From Diprion similis (lineage: Eukaryota; Arthropoda; Insecta; Hymenoptera; Diprionidae): a stretch of 64,000 nucleotides of DNA. Position 1 is the first letter of the stretch; each line of letters begins with the position of its first letter. The stretch is taken from NCBI RefSeq assembly GCF_021155765.1, contig NC_060116.1, positions 11,222,001 through 11,286,000 of the forward strand. Reading direction: 5' to 3'. Below are positions 11,729 through 26,832 of this stretch, piece by piece. The notes beneath the pieces are model-generated. The model saw only the letters and a list, made by a program, of their open reading frames with translations. It ran no database searches and had not been told where the DNA came from. The position numbers and the translations under genes are program-made.

Positions 11729-14700
11729 CCCGGACGCTAAGCGCCTCTACGACGATCTTCTGTCAAATTACAACCGTCTGATTCGTCCTGTAACGAACAA
11801 TACTGACACGGTAGTCGTGAAGCTTGGCTTGAGGTTGTCGCAGCTCATAGACTTGGTAAGTGGATTATGCTAAGACGGTATCGAATCCCTGATATCCACA
11901 TCCACCCGCCAACGTCATCCCTTGATACTCCAACCTCCCGACGCCGCGACGCTTCGTCGATTAGTCAATTAATGACGATTCAGCCTTGGCCTGCTAAGCT
12001 TCATTTAAGTTTGTTTCCGTTGTTTTCCGAACCGATAGTCGAACAAGAAGACCGATGTATACGCGCGTCTATAAGAATACATCATATATCGAAACGCAGT
12101 AAGAACGAAAGGAGATTTGTTACCCACGTCCACGTCTGACAATCGAGTTGAGCGACGCTAATATTATACCATCTATAACAAGGAAACACCCTGCCATGTG
12201 ACAACTGCGATTAGTTAATTGACAATAGCCGCGGTTCTGTTCCAGTCTTCTCTTGTCCAAATTTCACCCTCCGGTATTCGGATCCACCCCGTCCCCGTTT
12301 CTGGATGACACCGGCATTGTCAGGCTTTTTACAAGTGTCGACCCCACTTGATCGGGGAATCTCAAGTTTCCACAAGCCTCCGATCAGGGGTGACAGGTCG
12401 AGACGTATTCGGGCCTAATTGGAATAGCTCGCGTCCCGACTTGCCTTCGGGAAATGAATACGGGGAGTTGAATTTTTTTTTTTTTTTTTTTTTTTTGTAC
12501 AAGGTTATCCACTCGGCGTTATATTGTGTCTAGGGCTCGGGTTTTCCACTCAGCGTATTCTACATTCCCTGTGAAGCTCATAAATCGCGAGGACGCGGGG
12601 CAAGCAGCCAGGAAAGCCTTCGAATTTCTGGAAAAAGTGTCGCCATTCGAGATGCAGACGGGTTGGAATGAACCTCGGGATCAAAATACCTCCGCTCTAC
12701 TTTACAAAACATTTGAATAAAATCTTACACCCCTATTCAAACTGGCGCGTCACTGTTGCCGTGTTTTACGCGACATTTCCTCTCCGCCTCATTTGTCTTC
12801 CGAGCAACGTAAGCCCGCTTTTATCCTCTTCCATTCACCAAAATCTTCCAGGACTTGTCGTTCTCCTCGGCTAAGACTGGCCATGGAATGATCGTTTGAA
12901 CGGGAATCGGTCAACCGCGAGTCTCGAGGGTGTCGCCGGTGAAACGAGCACACGTGAAAGGAACATTCAACCTCGAGTACTCAGTCGCGGACCTCAATAC
13001 ACGAAAGCAGCACATTTTAAGAATGATGTTCCTCAATGTTCCCCTCAATTTTTAACCGCGGGAAATGATTGAGTGGCATCGATAACCCTCAGCCACCCTC
13101 GCTCTCTGCGGAGTCCATATATTTTTCGGTGACATTGATGAGAATCCCGGAAATGTCCGTTCAAGACGTGTGAGGATACTGTCCCTGGGGATCTCCGCAG
13201 TCTCACGCTAGTCGAGGGATGCCTCGAAGATGTTTCGAAGGCCTCCGATAGCCTCGAGTCCATCTTTCTGGTCCGCAGTGTACAAGCTTCCAGTAAGAAA
13301 CGTACCCTCGATTTTTCACCGTTAGTTCAAGATTATGGATATTATTCGAAGAGCAATAACCCTGGGATCAAAGTTGCCTCTAACTCACATCATTCGCCCA
13401 AGTCTACGTAGATCGATGTGCAGCAAGTTTTGTTCATGCATGAGGAGGGGAATTATCTTGCTCGGCTCGAAAATAAATCCTCAAGGGATTCTGGTTTCTG
13501 TTTTTTTTTTTTTTTTTTTTTTTCTTTCTTTTTTGTTTTCTGAATTATCATTTTTAATATCGAGGCACGTTAACGACTCTCGTTTTTCCAACCGGTTTAG
13601 GGAGTAACTTCTATGGACGATTCCGATATATGGATTGATTGATGGATGACCTCAGGTGTTCGGAGGATTGATAGCTTGTCAACGGCATTCTTGAGCTTGT
13701 TTGTGAAAACCGAAGGTGCGGTTTTGCTACACGCGACTACTCAAGCGTGTCGTCCTGTTGCTCCGTAGTCCTTTGGGGGTTTCAATATTGTCGGGGACAA
13801 ACAAAGATCCCGGTACGAAAGAGGCTCGAGAATTTAAAGCCGAGCAATTGATAAGATCGAGAAGTTTTAAGTCTCTTTCAAACGCCAGAACAAAGACAAG
13901 GCCGGTTATTCTTTAGGCATTTTTCTTGCTTCGTGTTTTTTTGATCGCTTCTTCGAAAGAAGAGAAAATTTTTTAAAACACTTGAGTTGTATGAAAATTA
14001 TTAAATACCGGTGGACGATTATTTGCTAGATGAAGAATTCACATCGGGGAATTCGCGCGTCGAGAATCTACCATAACTCTGAGATTTTGTTTGCTCAATT
14101 CCCATTTACCTTCTGCACAGCCCGATATTTATGCGGGGACATAATTCATCGCCACAATTCGGGAATAAAGATACGCTCTAGTACAGTAATATATTTTATA
14201 TACATGCACATATACATGCAGAAACGAAATATTTTAGACAAAATATCACGCCGGTTTCGGAGCAGTAAATTCAAACAAAATAAGATGAAAATACCCTCGT
14301 GCAAAACGACAGCAGCTGCTTATCGCGGAAATGGTAAATGCTGCGTATCTTTTGTACCAACAATGTGCATTATCATCCGACCGTTTTCAGGAAACCCATA
14401 ACCGTAATCGCATTCATGCAGTGACACCGTTTGCTCACTGCCTCGTGACTGAGACGATTTGTTCACAAAGCGGGGAAAAAGGTTGCATTCTCTGCTACCC
14501 GAATTCAGAAAAATCAAAGTCGAACATCCTTCTTTCGGATTATCCTCTCCCTGATTGAACTTGGTCTAAATTTTTACGATTCTTCTACTTCGTCGCGGAA
14601 AAAAGCATGTAAAAACTGCTCTGAGCCGATCCTTGCGCGAGGCTACTAAAAAGTAGTTTTTACGAAAACAGAAACTGCCGATACTGGGTACATTCTGAGA

Positions 14701-17700
14701 GAGACGTTTAATTAGTGGGTTGTGGGCAGTAATTCGAGTCTGCAATGAAGGCTTCCTGTTCACCCTGCAACCCCTTTGTGTCTGGACTCTGCAAGCGTTG
14801 ATTTGACTCGGGAAATGTCAACTTTTGCAATCTCCGATCCTCGTGATCATGCGGCTTCCGGTTTCAGCATCCGAAGAGACGAATAGACAAATGTGAGGGT
14901 CAATTCTCTGGATCACTGTCTAAAAATTTGATAGAGCATCGCGTCACTCGCTCCAGCGATACCATTATTTTCCTGGTTTTATACCTTATGTAGCTGCGTG
15001 TGTCCGCATTCGTCCGGAAGTGGCTTCGCCACCTCAAATCTCTGTTTCATTTTCGTTGTTGGACTATGAATAACGCCTCGCAAAGAGTCATACTCCGCAT
15101 TCTATTACAATTATGTAATTTAGTTTACTCTTGTTTATTCTGATTGCCCTTTGTTCTGTTTTATAGTTTATTTTTTTTTTATATTACTTTCAATGCTTCA
15201 GACTATTTATACACCATGTAGAGGGGATGGGACAAAATGGGCCCCTTAAGAAAATAATGCCTAAAATCAGAATAAAATGTTTAGTTTTCATATGAACAAT
15301 TATGTGAAATTATTATCTAGCTTTCTCGAGAAAAAGTAATCAAAAATTCAAGTTCAGAAAATTATTTGACTCTGACGAGTTGAGAGTAAAGCAGAAGTTC
15401 AAACGTTTCGCGTTATGAGGTGTGCAATTACTCGAGTAAACGATTTCCGAATAATTCATATTTAATAAAAAGTTGTTGCCCTCCCTGGGTTCGTCTGTTC
15501 GGTATTTTTTTTTGTCCTTAAATAAATAAACAAACAAATTAGACGGGTAACACATTTCTATGCCACTTGGTAAGATCCCTCTTTCGAACTGAAAAGTGCT
15601 GACAGGGATCAGATACACCGCGTCAGATCAACCCAGAGATATCATTTTCCAAGTTTAGTTGGCTGAGCGCTGCGGTCGAAAAGTTTCATCCCCAATCCTT
15701 ATCGATACACGTTTCTGTATTCAGACACTCACGCACGCACACATGTATGCATAATATTACAGTGAAAACGATAATTTTCATTTTTCATTTCTACCACTGC
15801 GTCGGGCGATAAATTTTACCGTGAGCATCGACGCGGAGTTCCTGGCACTCCATGCATCATCGCTCGATCGGTTTTTTCCTCCATTCTGTTTTCTTTTTTT
15901 CTTTTTTTTTGTCGTTTTATAAGCCGTGACTTCGTAATATAAGGGGTATATTCGCGATTCTCTCCAATTACGGCACTCGTGAATCCGTTGCTTTTGCCAG
16001 TTACTGCAGGCCTCTTCACATTTTCAGATATATTTCGCTAAAGTGTGCATATAATTGAAAAATCTAAATCCCATAAATTTTGCCCAATATTATTGAAAAT
16101 GATCTATCGCATTTCCGATTGTACATCTCCTGGGGGTTGAAATCGCGGTTTTTTTTCACGTTTTTATAAAAGCTCACATCGTTGCGTCGAGGTAAAACAG
16201 CTGCATTCTTTATTGCTGGACAATTTTCACTGTCTCAAAAACAATGTGGGATATTTAGATGAATTGTAATAATCACTGCGTTACACTGAAACGTTTATAC
16301 CATCCTCGCAGTATTTACTCTATAACATCATTATTCTCGGAAGTGAGATGCACGTGCGCAGTGAATTCTGCAAGCGGAAATCCCGACGCTGTAACGATGT
16401 TACCATTAATCGTGTGAAGGCCTTACTTTCACCTCGGTTAACCAATCTTGACATTATAGCTCAACGCCACTTTACGGGCCGCTGCATCAGTGACCTAAAA
16501 AAGAAGGCGGACGTCGCTTAGCTCCGTATTCTCGTAGGTATACTATACTCTATAGGTATAACACAAGTAGATACGTGTAAGTTACACAGCATGGAAGCAG
16601 AGATCCGTTATCCGGTCCATCCAGTAGCTTCTCGACTGCACGTCTTGGCACCGGTAACTCAGCCAATCTCTATCAATTACAATCTAATATACCCTCAGCA
16701 TCGGTTATGTGCTTAAGCAGGGATCCGCAACTCTGTTCCTGCCGATCTTCCTCCCTGCTTCATCCCCTTTCCTACTTGAGAACCGACGCCCGGGGAGAAC
16801 GATTGCGAAGCCTCGATAGCTGCCAGTTAATTCAATTTATTGCTTTCCAATAAAAATCATTTGGATTCCATTTGCCTTCCGGTAATTGCAATTTGCAATT
16901 CAATGCACGGAACAATAAACCGCGCCTACTTAACTGCGCCCCATTGTCCCCCGCCTTTCTCCCACCATATTTTCCACCCCCGTAGAAGCCCGTGGCATTT
17001 ACCAAGTTCCAATTTAATTACACCGTGGGCTCCCCGTAGTGCGTACTCATGGTACGTTTAGGCACTTTCAAAAGTCTTGGGTGCCAGAGTGGGCTGGTCT
17101 GTTTCCTCGAAGTCCGATCGTTCGAAACGTGAATTCAATCTCGAAGCGAATGCTCATTCGCGATTCGATCTTATCGTCGACGGCGTGTTGTTTCCCTTTT
17201 TGAGGGAAAGAAAATTGAAAAAAAGAAATTGTCACGGAGTCGCGGGTTTCAAAGCGTTCGACTGACCGGTTGCCAAGCTGGCACGACGCGATTAAACGCC
17301 GAACAAAACTACAGGCAAAACCCACGGGCTTGCGATACGGAAAGCGAGAGTATAATGGAAAAAGAAAAACGAGGGAGAAAAAAGACGGGAAGAAAAGAAA
17401 AATAAACACGGAATACAGGCTTGCCAAAGCGATTGTCAATGGGTGAGGGACCTGGAGAGCCATGCCATGCCACCGAGATAGCGGGTCCGCATCTTTCTCC
17501 TTTGAACCTTACGCTCCGGTACTTTGATTAAAATTCTCGCTTCGTGAAATCAAAAAGGCCCACCATCCGTGAAAGCTTTTTTCTCTTTCCGCTATTATTA
17601 TTCCGCTAAACGATTCGATTACACCCTTCATACGCCGCGGTACCGACGCGCATTAGCCTCTGTGGGGTCTCGTTACTCCGTGCACAAAATTTCACACTCT

Positions 17701-20700
17701 TACGTGTACGAGTATACGCTTCTTTCAATCTTTGTATACCAATGCTCACGTTCACCGCCATCATCCTCGCCGTCTAACCAAAGGTTAACCCTTTGACCAC
17801 GGAAGTAATCTGATAACATGGGCTACCGCAACCGGGTCTTCTTTGACCGCGATCACGAGTAGCTTTCTCTCCTAGTTTCTCTCTCAGTTTTACTTTTAAC
17901 ATCCAGATTTCTATTCTCTACAATCTTTGACAAGCCTTTTTTCGATACACACATGACGAAAAATTCTGGTTGAACCAATCAGAATTAAATGCAATTAATT
18001 ATTTTTCCACCGATTCAAAAGGGCGACGAAATGTTTAATCGTAGTAACTGATATTTGTCGATGTGACGAAACCATACTTTTTTCTCTGTGTCACGTTAAT
18101 TCGATACAAGAAAAGACAGATTCAAGATTACACATAATGTAGTTAAAGAAGTTTACGGAACTTTTTATAGTGGAAGGATTTTACCCGCAGCATGAATTAT
18201 TTCCACAGGAGAGTAATCGTTTTCAGGATTGTATCAGTCAAAGCGACCCGACACGACGGTTTTACACCAGGCAATAGTTCATTACAAACATTGGTCTTGC
18301 AGCGAGCGGTATGAAATTCATAACTTTTACAAGAACAATAAAATTCCACTTTACCCGCCCCGGGTTAGGGTATGGAAGCCTGGTTACCCCCGTAGGCAAC
18401 AGTTTTAAAGTTGAAACTTTCACGCCGCGCAGTATCGCGGTGCAAAGTATGAGAAACACGATATTTCAGAATTTTTTTCTTTCATCCCACCTCCGAGAGT
18501 CACACAAGTAGGAATATAATTGAAGTTAAACAACGCCATTGCTCACGGAGTGGTGGAGAAGTTGAGATTGAAGAAAAAAAAAGAAAAATAAAACTATTAG
18601 TCGAGGAGAACTTTTTTATAAACTCGGGCACAATCCGTTCGCCGGTGAACAATTACTAAAACCGGGAATTGGAACCCCATGACAAAGCGTAACAACCATC
18701 GTCTACACTGCTGATAAAAAATAATAAAAAATGTAAAAGGCTTCGGTTCCAAGTATTATTCACAACATAGTAACCCGCCTTAATAATAATTAATTGTTTT
18801 GGAAATAAGACGAGTTAAATAATCTGCATGGAACCACAGATTTTTTAAACACGATTCTGCTCGTCGAAGGGTTGCAATTCGTGCAGCGTCGCAGCGCCCC
18901 AGGAACGCCTGCATGGCGTCGAGAGGACTTGACCCAGTGACAGACGTTCAAAGCTCTGCAGGCGTCGAGAGCCGCTGGCGAAGAATTATCCACGTCAACG
19001 GGGACAAACGGGCACATGCTGCACCAGACAAGAGCCGCACTCGAGGTGCAAGCTTAACCCAAAAATTGCCGGGGTGACCGCCGGTTTCGGGGATGATGAT
19101 GATGATGATGATGACGATGATGACGAGAGGTCGTCTCGGGCGAAGGTCGCGCTGGTAATTCCCTTCTAATCGCAATGGGAGTCGTAAGAGGAAGAACTTA
19201 TCTCTCCGGATATCGCGGGCGTAATTCAGAGGGTGGCGGCAAGTCGCCTGTAGAATTAGACTTGGGACTCTTTCCTTAAATTTTTAAATAAAGGAATTCG
19301 CACCACGCCTCTTCCCTCGCCGTTCGCTTCGGTTCGCTTCGCTTCGCGACCGGGACTCTGCTTATTTCATCCAAGTTTAACGGGCCCTTCCCCCGGTGGC
19401 CCCTTTCTTTCGATCCAATTTTACGTTAACCAAATTCCCCGCGTCCAGAAGGGGCTCGTGTTGCCGGGATGCGACGCCGCTCGTATTTTACCGCGTTACT
19501 ACGTCACGGTTCGCGATTCCATTCCTGCTGACGCGTTTAATTCGAGTTCCTTAGGGACGTGGCTCGGTCGTGGCTCGCTTTCTTCTTACCTGTGATATTT
19601 ACCTGCGGATACACTCAGGCTACCAGCCTTTGTATTGCCCAAAGCATTTCTGGAGATTTTCCATCTTCCGCTGGTCTTTTAATTCTCTTGACAAACTGCC
19701 TGGTCGAATTTGAAAAAAGTTTTATGTAAGGATTCTACAAATTGCTGCAGCGTTGCTGAACCAGTATAAACTGTAACCACTGATTTTACATATCTTAGAA
19801 GGTAACAAATGATTTACCAAAATCATTTTTTTTTTTTTTTTGTTCTGTTTCAGAATCTCAAGGACCAGATTCTGACGACCAATGTCTGGCTGGAACACGT
19901 AAGTTGAAGGAAAATGAATCATATCTGTGGTTACACTTTACGCATCGTCTGTGACTGAATGTTTTATTATTCACAATTTTCTTATAGAAATTGCAAGTAC
20001 GGGTAGAAAAGTAATATTGACTTCAAACGTCAGAGGCCACAAAATATTGTTAGCTTTAATATTCGACACTTCTATATAGTAGACACGAGATGTAAGAATA
20101 GCGCTCAACTATTCGATTGTCTAATCGATTAATAACTTTGTATCCGTTAAAGACAGCTAGCCTCAAACTTTCAGTTGTAATAATATTATTCGTACGAGTA
20201 TCGCAAACGAAATTAAGTAGTGAATGAAGAAAATGAAATAGTGACGTTTTCTTGTTTCGTGTTACCCTCCGCCGTAAACTCGGGACATTTAACTAGACGA
20301 TCTCTTAATCTGTAGCTATCAAATGCGACACTCAACTCGTATATATATATATATATTCCGCCTTTCTCTTTCGGTGAAAAGTAAAGAAACTTGTCGGCAG
20401 AAGGAGAAGACGAACGGTCGACCGGAATGGTGGATTATGGGGGTTGTAGCGCTGCCTACCTCCTGCGGAATGTTTCATCTAATTTATATTTCTTAGCGAA
20501 GAGAGGCGAAGCTCAGCGACTAGCAGCTTTCGCGAAAACGCTGGGTGGCAAATTTTTCATATCCAAGCATGCAGAAAAGAGATTAACGACGCTGCAGGAC
20601 ACTTTTATGTCACCGCGAGTTTCACGAGTAGCCGCGTCGCTCTATAGGAATAATTAGTCGTACTTAAAAGTGGGGTAATTTTTTCACGATTTACGTAAGC

Positions 20701-23700
20701 CATTTATTTCACGAAGATTTCTGCTCCTGTGTTCGAATTGAAAAACGTTCATAGATAATTTCAGGTACTTTAAACAATCTTTAACTTTATTTCGCGGAAA
20801 AAATAACTTTTCTTTATACGCAAACCGAACTTCTTTTGGTTAACTTACAGCTGATCATAAATAATTTTCTAATTTATAGATAGAAAATTCGTAGTCTGAA
20901 ATGAAATAAAGTTCAGCGGTATAAAATCTCTTCGTTTACGAGCGGCTTAGTTACTTCTGGTTGTGCGTGGCCGCCGGCGGTCTTAAGTAGTAAAGTCAGT
21001 GAATGGTCAGCGGACGGAAACGTTCCGATCGAGCCGACATGACACGCGAAATAATCAAGGTGGCGGACGGAGATGAGTTTATTGCCAATTGCGAAACATG
21101 GGATACCGTGTGCGATAGAATTTACAGAACAGCAATCTGCAGTTCGGCCATTAAGTTAAGCGGTGATGGTAAAAAAGTTCTGATTCACCACCGCTCGCGA
21201 CCCTTTAACTTGACCCCATTCGTGTGAATCTCATACAAGAACGCTGTTTCCGGTGGTATTATCTCTTTTGAAAATTAATACGGTTGAATACGAGGCACGA
21301 ATACGAAACCGGATCAAACTTGTCGTTATCGAAATTCTCCCCATTCACTCCAAAATACCGCGGACTAGATGATGAACGAAATTCAAGTAGTGCGGCAGAA
21401 ATATGGTCAGCCAGTTCTCGCTAGCGCCTCAACGAGTCACCGATACTCTGTGCGTGTTTAAATACGGATTTATAACAAAGAAAAAAGTTAAAGAATTCCA
21501 GACGTGTAGTCTGGTCACATTTTTTAAATGTAGTAAATCCGAGCGAAAGAGTGACTCTCGAAGCGCGGCGAACCAAAGGAGGAATCTGCACTTTATCGTC
21601 AAGGATTTACAATGCAAATAAATTCAAATTGATTAAGAATACCGAAGTTTGTATGGAACTGGGTTAAAATATGCTCAATTTCGCCATGAACTCGGGTTGC
21701 CGGACGTCGCGAGTGCATAGATCAGGGATTATCTAGGAGAGTACTTCGTTAAGCCTGCACGGAGGCTGACTAATTCAAAGCTCCAAACGACCGAAACGGA
21801 GAATTAGACGCACGGACGATTTACTTCAACGTGCATTATCTCTACACGTGTCCATGACTGTAGGTTACAACGTTTTTCAGGAATGGCAGGACCACAAGTT
21901 CCAGTGGGATCCATCGGAATATGGCGGTGTGACGGAGTTGTATGTTCCAAGTGAACACATTTGGCTCCCAGACATCGTTTTGTATAACAAGTAAGTCTAC
22001 AGCTTCAGCTATTATTCGTTTCTTTCTTTTCACCCCCAATTCCACTAGTCCTCGTGTCGAGTGTTCGTCGACCGCCTCCTCGACCAGGCACCGATGCTTA
22101 GACGAGAGGGGAGAATTAAACTTTTACAACTCACAAAGCTATGACCTATTTTTGGCAAGACTCACTTCAGACATCATCGTACGACTGTGATAATTACTTG
22201 GAACCCGAAGACTGCGGGGGTTTTCGATAAAAAATATCAGGTGCAACATACAGTTGACAAATGTGAGCGGTAAACTTGCGTTAGAACTCTCATACCACGA
22301 AAAAGTTCACAATTCTCTTGAACGTCAACGGTTGGTAGGATCTTAACGGACCACGAACGAGATCTGCCGAATGCCGTGCGAACTCGGTTGATTATTCAGT
22401 GAATAAAACCATTAGCCCGATGACGCAAGGTGGACGGTTGGAACCAGCGCCTTGGCGGGAATAATTAAATTTGTCTTACCATATGGCGTGCGCAACTTGA
22501 GAGTGAGTTACCGGCAATTAAAGGTCCGTATATCCATATATATATATATACATAATATGCATGAGGGTAATTCGAAAATTAACTACCAACCTTCCGCGGA
22601 ACCGTAATCCCCGAATGAAACTTTGCTAATCGTGAAACTATTGCTTCTAAAAAGAGGAAGAAAGCTAGAAAAAGAAAATAGAGATATTCGCGAACTCGTT
22701 TATGATTGCGGTTGCCTAAACCCGATTTAACTTCCTGAAACGAATGTAACGCTGTTCGCACAAACGCGTAACGAGTCACGACGATAATTATCGTCGCCCA
22801 TAACTCGTGTAATTCGCATACAGTCATTAGCGTATTTGCAAAAGTAATCGCACTGCAGCAATCTCATAGTTTATTCCGGTACTGATGAAACGTGGAATTC
22901 ATCAACACTGTTACGCATATTCTGACTGACGATACGGAAATTTGTTTGTTCGAGCTGGAATTACATCCACGAAACTTAGCTCTACACTTGTTAAAGTACC
23001 AACGTTCATTGTTACCCTTCGGTGAGCTGAGCTAAAATAGTCCTATTGGCTATCAAAATCGAGATGAAAGGAGAATAGCTGTCAGAAAGTTTTCCTCCGA
23101 GCACCTTCGCCTCGGTTATTCAACCCCTCCTCACACCGAAACAGTATCGACTTATTGTTGTCACATTATTCTCCAATTTCCTTTGTACCCGAAACTCGCT
23201 GTGCCAACTAACCATCTTAGGAACACGAAGGCACCAATTCGTGTCGCGATTCAGAGGTAGATTACCATTGGAAAGGAAATGAGAAATAAACAGACGTTGA
23301 GAAGTTCAGATCCAACGTAAAAAATAAAACGTTGAACCTGACTTCGGAAGGAACCACATCAACTTCAACCACTACGGAGAAATTTTATTACCAGCTTAAT
23401 TATACCCGGGTATATATATTTTTTGTCGGTTTTGACGAGGGTTAGAGTTGCTTTTTGCAGTTTTCGAGAGAGTCTGGTGAAGGCGGAGTGAAAAACGGCA
23501 ATGCGAACTGTGCTACTTTTTCAGGTGTAGATGGAAAATTTTTGGAATAACGGTAATCTGATATTACGGTTAATCCCTCTTGGCGAAAAACGAAGCAGTG
23601 GATGACTTCGGGTAAAAGAGTTTTTAGTAGACCATTAAAGACCTGCCTCTCACTCTCTCTCTCTCTCTCTCGTCGAGTAATATTTTAATTGCCCGCGGCG

Positions 23701-26452
23701 GTTTCCAGGTCATATTATACCTTCCTCTCTTCCCTTCTATCCTCGCCTTCTCTGCTGCCTGCCTCGTTCCTCACCTACACGAGAGCATCCTTCACCCAGT
23801 CGATAAACTACAGCCAACCGGCTGGTTAAATCTGCAGCAGTCTACCGAAATACCAGCGTATGAGCAAACTGACTCTATACTGTACGGTATAGGCCATGCC
23901 AGAATGTTGATTGATCATTATTTCTGTTTGCCCTACGAGATATGTACCTGCTGCTAACTGATTTATATACGAACATCGCTGGGTGTCGTCAGGGTAAATT
24001 TACACTGTCGAGTCGACTCAAATATTGAGGTTAATCACGATAATTATTCCCCAGACTTGATCAACTTCCAACTCCTATTGAGGCTCGATATCCGCATCCC
24101 TTTTTCAGCGCCGACGGAGAGTACGGAGTGACGACGATGACCAAAGCGGTGCTTCATCACACCGGCAAAGTGCTATGGACCCCACCGGCGATATTCAAAT
24201 CCTCGTGCGAAATCGACGTCAGATATTTCCCGTTCGATCAACAAACTTGCTTCATGAAGTTCGGTTCCTGGACGTACGACGGATTCCAGGTAAGAATTCT
24301 ACGATTCGCGGCTTCGTGGCTGGTTCAAACTAATTACGCCTCAAGGCCCAACAACCTTCGTATATCCTCATTCCCCCGTTGTTAACGACATGCCGCAGAT
24401 CGATCTGAAACACATTAATCAAAATATGAGCAACAACGTCCAGGTGGGTATCGACTTACGAGAGTACTATCCGAGCGTCGAGTGGGACATCCTGGGGGTG
24501 CCGGCGGAGCGTCACGAGAAATATTATCCCTGCTGCGACGAGCCGTATCCAGACATCTTTTTCAACATCACCCTCAGACGCAAGACGCTGTTTTACACGG
24601 TGAACCTGATTGTACCCTGCGTCAGCATCTCCTACCTCTCGGTCCTCGTCTTCTACCTGCCCGCCGACTCCGGGGAAAAAATAGCTCTATGTATCAGTAT
24701 CCTTCTGTCCCAGACGATGTTCTTTCTCCTGATATCCGAGATCATACCTTCGACATCCCTCGCCTTACCGCTCCTCGGGAAGTACCTTTTGTTCACCATG
24801 CTACTCGTCGGACTATCCGTTGTCATAACGATTATAATACTAAACGTTCACTACCGTAAACCGAGTACTCACAAAATGGCGCCTTGGGTGAGAAAGGTTT
24901 TCATACGGAGACTACCTAAGTTGCTACTCATGAGAGTGCCTGATGATCTTTTGAATGATCTTGCCGCCCACAAGATACAAGGCCGTGGTCGGAGTAGCAA
25001 GAAGAACAAATTCAACGCTGCTGTTGCTGCCGCTGCCCAAGCATCCTCTAGAGTGTCTTCTCCGGACTCGATGCGTCATCAGAGACCAGGTGGTGAGTAA
25101 GACGATGAACTTGTTCATTTTAATACATCCGATTCACGTATACTACCAAGATTCGTTAGACGGTAGACGGTTGTTGGTGGTGTTCCGAAGTTTCGTCTTC
25201 CCCTATCGGCAAGTCAGGATCACTCGGTGAAATGCTATGTTGTATGGAAGATTAACGATACAAGGAGATTGCCCGATCAGTCTTCAAAGGGCATGATAGA
25301 CGACAGACTGTTTGGGGGAACTAATCCACCGAGCAATTGCCCGAATGAAATTCTAAACACCGCTTTAACAACTGGATAATGCGGGAACTCACCTCGTAAA
25401 GTTAACTAAAACTTTGCTCGCCATTAAACAACGTGCGTAGTCTGATGTGACTTCATAAGGAAGTTCACTGTCTCTCTGGTTCCCCTGTCTGCCTGTCGTG
25501 CGCATCAATCATGAAAATGAGCACCGTATCAAGATTAGCTCCGCGTTGAACACTCCGAGCTTTGTATATATGTATATGTATATATATTCTTCCACATAGT
25601 ATACATATTTATGCGTATTATACAGGTATACATACTTATAATATAAGCGGAACGTAGGGTTCTGCGGGGACCTTGTCAAGTTAGCTTCGGTAAGATATCA
25701 CTTCTTGTCTTCTCGTAACAAATGGATCTTCTCTCCCTGACTTCGGTCCCTCGGCAGGTTGTACCGACCTTAGTCTATCGCAAAGTTGAAACAGAACTCG
25801 AGGTTGATGACGATCTTGATAGTTGTCTGCAGAGGACGACCGATTCCGAACGTCGAGCCGTCCGCCTGTTTCCATAACCCTTGAGAATATATCCATGGGA
25901 TGTGTTTGAGAATCGATTTTCAAACAGGGTGCAACGGGCTCCACACCACGACGGCGCACAACAGATTCTCCGGGCTAGTCGGTGCTTTCGGAGGTGCCAT
26001 CGGCGGCTACAACGGGCTGCCCTCGGTCATGTCCGGTCTGGACGAGAGCATGAGCGATGTCACTCCGCGGAAAAAGTATCCCTTCGAACTCGAGAAGGCT
26101 CTGCACAACGTCATGTTCATACAGCATCACATTCAACGACAGGACGAGTTCAACGCTGTAAGAAACACCCGGTCTGCGAACCCTACGTGGTTGACACCAG
26201 CGTCTTGTTAGCTTCGTAAGTTGATTTAAGTGACGTTATATATTACAGGAAGACCAGGATTGGGGCTTCGTCGCTATGGTGCTTGACCGGCTCTTTCTTT
26301 GGATTTTCATCATCGCCTCGATTGTTGGTACCTTTGCTATATTGTGCGAGGCACCAGCTTTGTACGACGACACTAAACCGATAGATATGGTTTTATCGTC
26401 CGTTGCTCAGCAGCAATTCCTACCACCGGACCAGGAACTCGTTCCAGTCTAG
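11676..26452 (+). CDS. nAChRalpha2: Nicotinic acetylcholine receptor subunit alpha2
   Basis: Cys-loop ligand-gated cation channel subunit of the neuronal plasma membrane that binds acetylcholine at cholinergic synapses. Coding exons: 11676-11855, 19854-19898, 21881-21990, 24109-24289, 24399-25092, 25928-26157 and 26249-26452; all joins keep frame, giving 547 aa. Visible features: signal peptide about 1-17; mature start [20 protein letters not shown]; loop [11 protein letters not shown]; Cys-loop C145-C159 with 13 residues between; loop B region GSWTYDG; vicinal cysteines C217-C218 (YYPCCDE), which make it an alpha subunit; TM1 about 236-258, TM2 about 267-289 with the preceding GEK, TM3 about 300-322; a long cytoplasmic loop; TM4 about 490-512. 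The [20 protein letters not shown] segment and the loop ending [10 protein letters not shown] match Drosophila alpha2 (SAD) as I know it, not alpha1. The fifth exon carries loop C and TM1-TM3 without introns, unlike the neighbouring alpha8. Confidence 0.97.
11856..19853 (+). other. Intron 1 of nAChR alpha2 (8.0 kb)
   Basis: GT at 11856 and CAG ending at 19853, with a T-rich tract before the acceptor. It contains T runs at 12473-12496 and 13501-13523 and a GAT run near 19092-19124. Open frames up to 131 codons (for example 17068-17463 on the - strand) are low-complexity and match no family I know. I see no nested gene. Confidence 0.8.
19092..19124. repeat. GAT trinucleotide microsatellite
   Basis: About eleven GAT/GAC units within alpha2 intron 1. 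Confidence 0.9.
19899..21880 (+). other. Intron 2 of nAChR alpha2
   Basis: Starts GTAAGT and ends TTTTTCAG. It holds a short AT run near 20340-20356. Nothing else was recognised. Confidence 0.85.
21991..24108 (+). other. Intron 3 of nAChR alpha2
   Basis: Starts GTAAGT and ends TTTTTCAG. It contains a short TA run near 22538-22551 and a CT microsatellite at 23653-23671. No nested gene is visible. Confidence 0.85.
25093..25927 (+). other. Intron 5 of nAChR alpha2
   Basis: Starts GTGAGT after a phase-1 codon and ends AAACAG. It has a TA/TG-rich patch near 25563-25640. Nothing else was recognised. Confidence 0.8.
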
Positions 26453-26832
26453 CCGGAAGAACTGTACTTTCGCGATTTTAAAACGCGCCTCAATCACGGC
26501 GAAATTATCATTCCTGACCTCGTTATGTCACCCATGTTACTATTCACCATTCGTAGAGAAAAAAAAAAATTTTCAATTTAGTGCCAACAATTTTGTCGAA
26601 AATAATTCTCAGACATATTTATAATAATTTGTCGAGTCGACGAAATAACTTTTAGAAGGTGAATCATGATGCCTCTGTATTTTTTTCGTGCTATTTATTT
26701 CCGACATTTTTGCTACATTCACACCTTTCGCATGTCTAAATTATATTGTTTAACTCCAGCTTCGGTATAATCAAGCACAATTTTTTTTTTTTTTTTTTTT
26801 AGGCTAAGGTTATCGCTTTGAAGGTCATGTAA

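Noticed and set aside
17068-17463. A 131-codon - strand frame in alpha2 intron 1, with a hydrophobic N-terminus
   Set aside because: The hydrophobic part comes from a purine/pyrimidine-biased tract rich in Phe and Ser; no homologous family and no splice partner.
24482-24859. A 125-codon + strand frame inside alpha2 exon 5
   Set aside because: Shadow of the receptor coding sequence in another frame.
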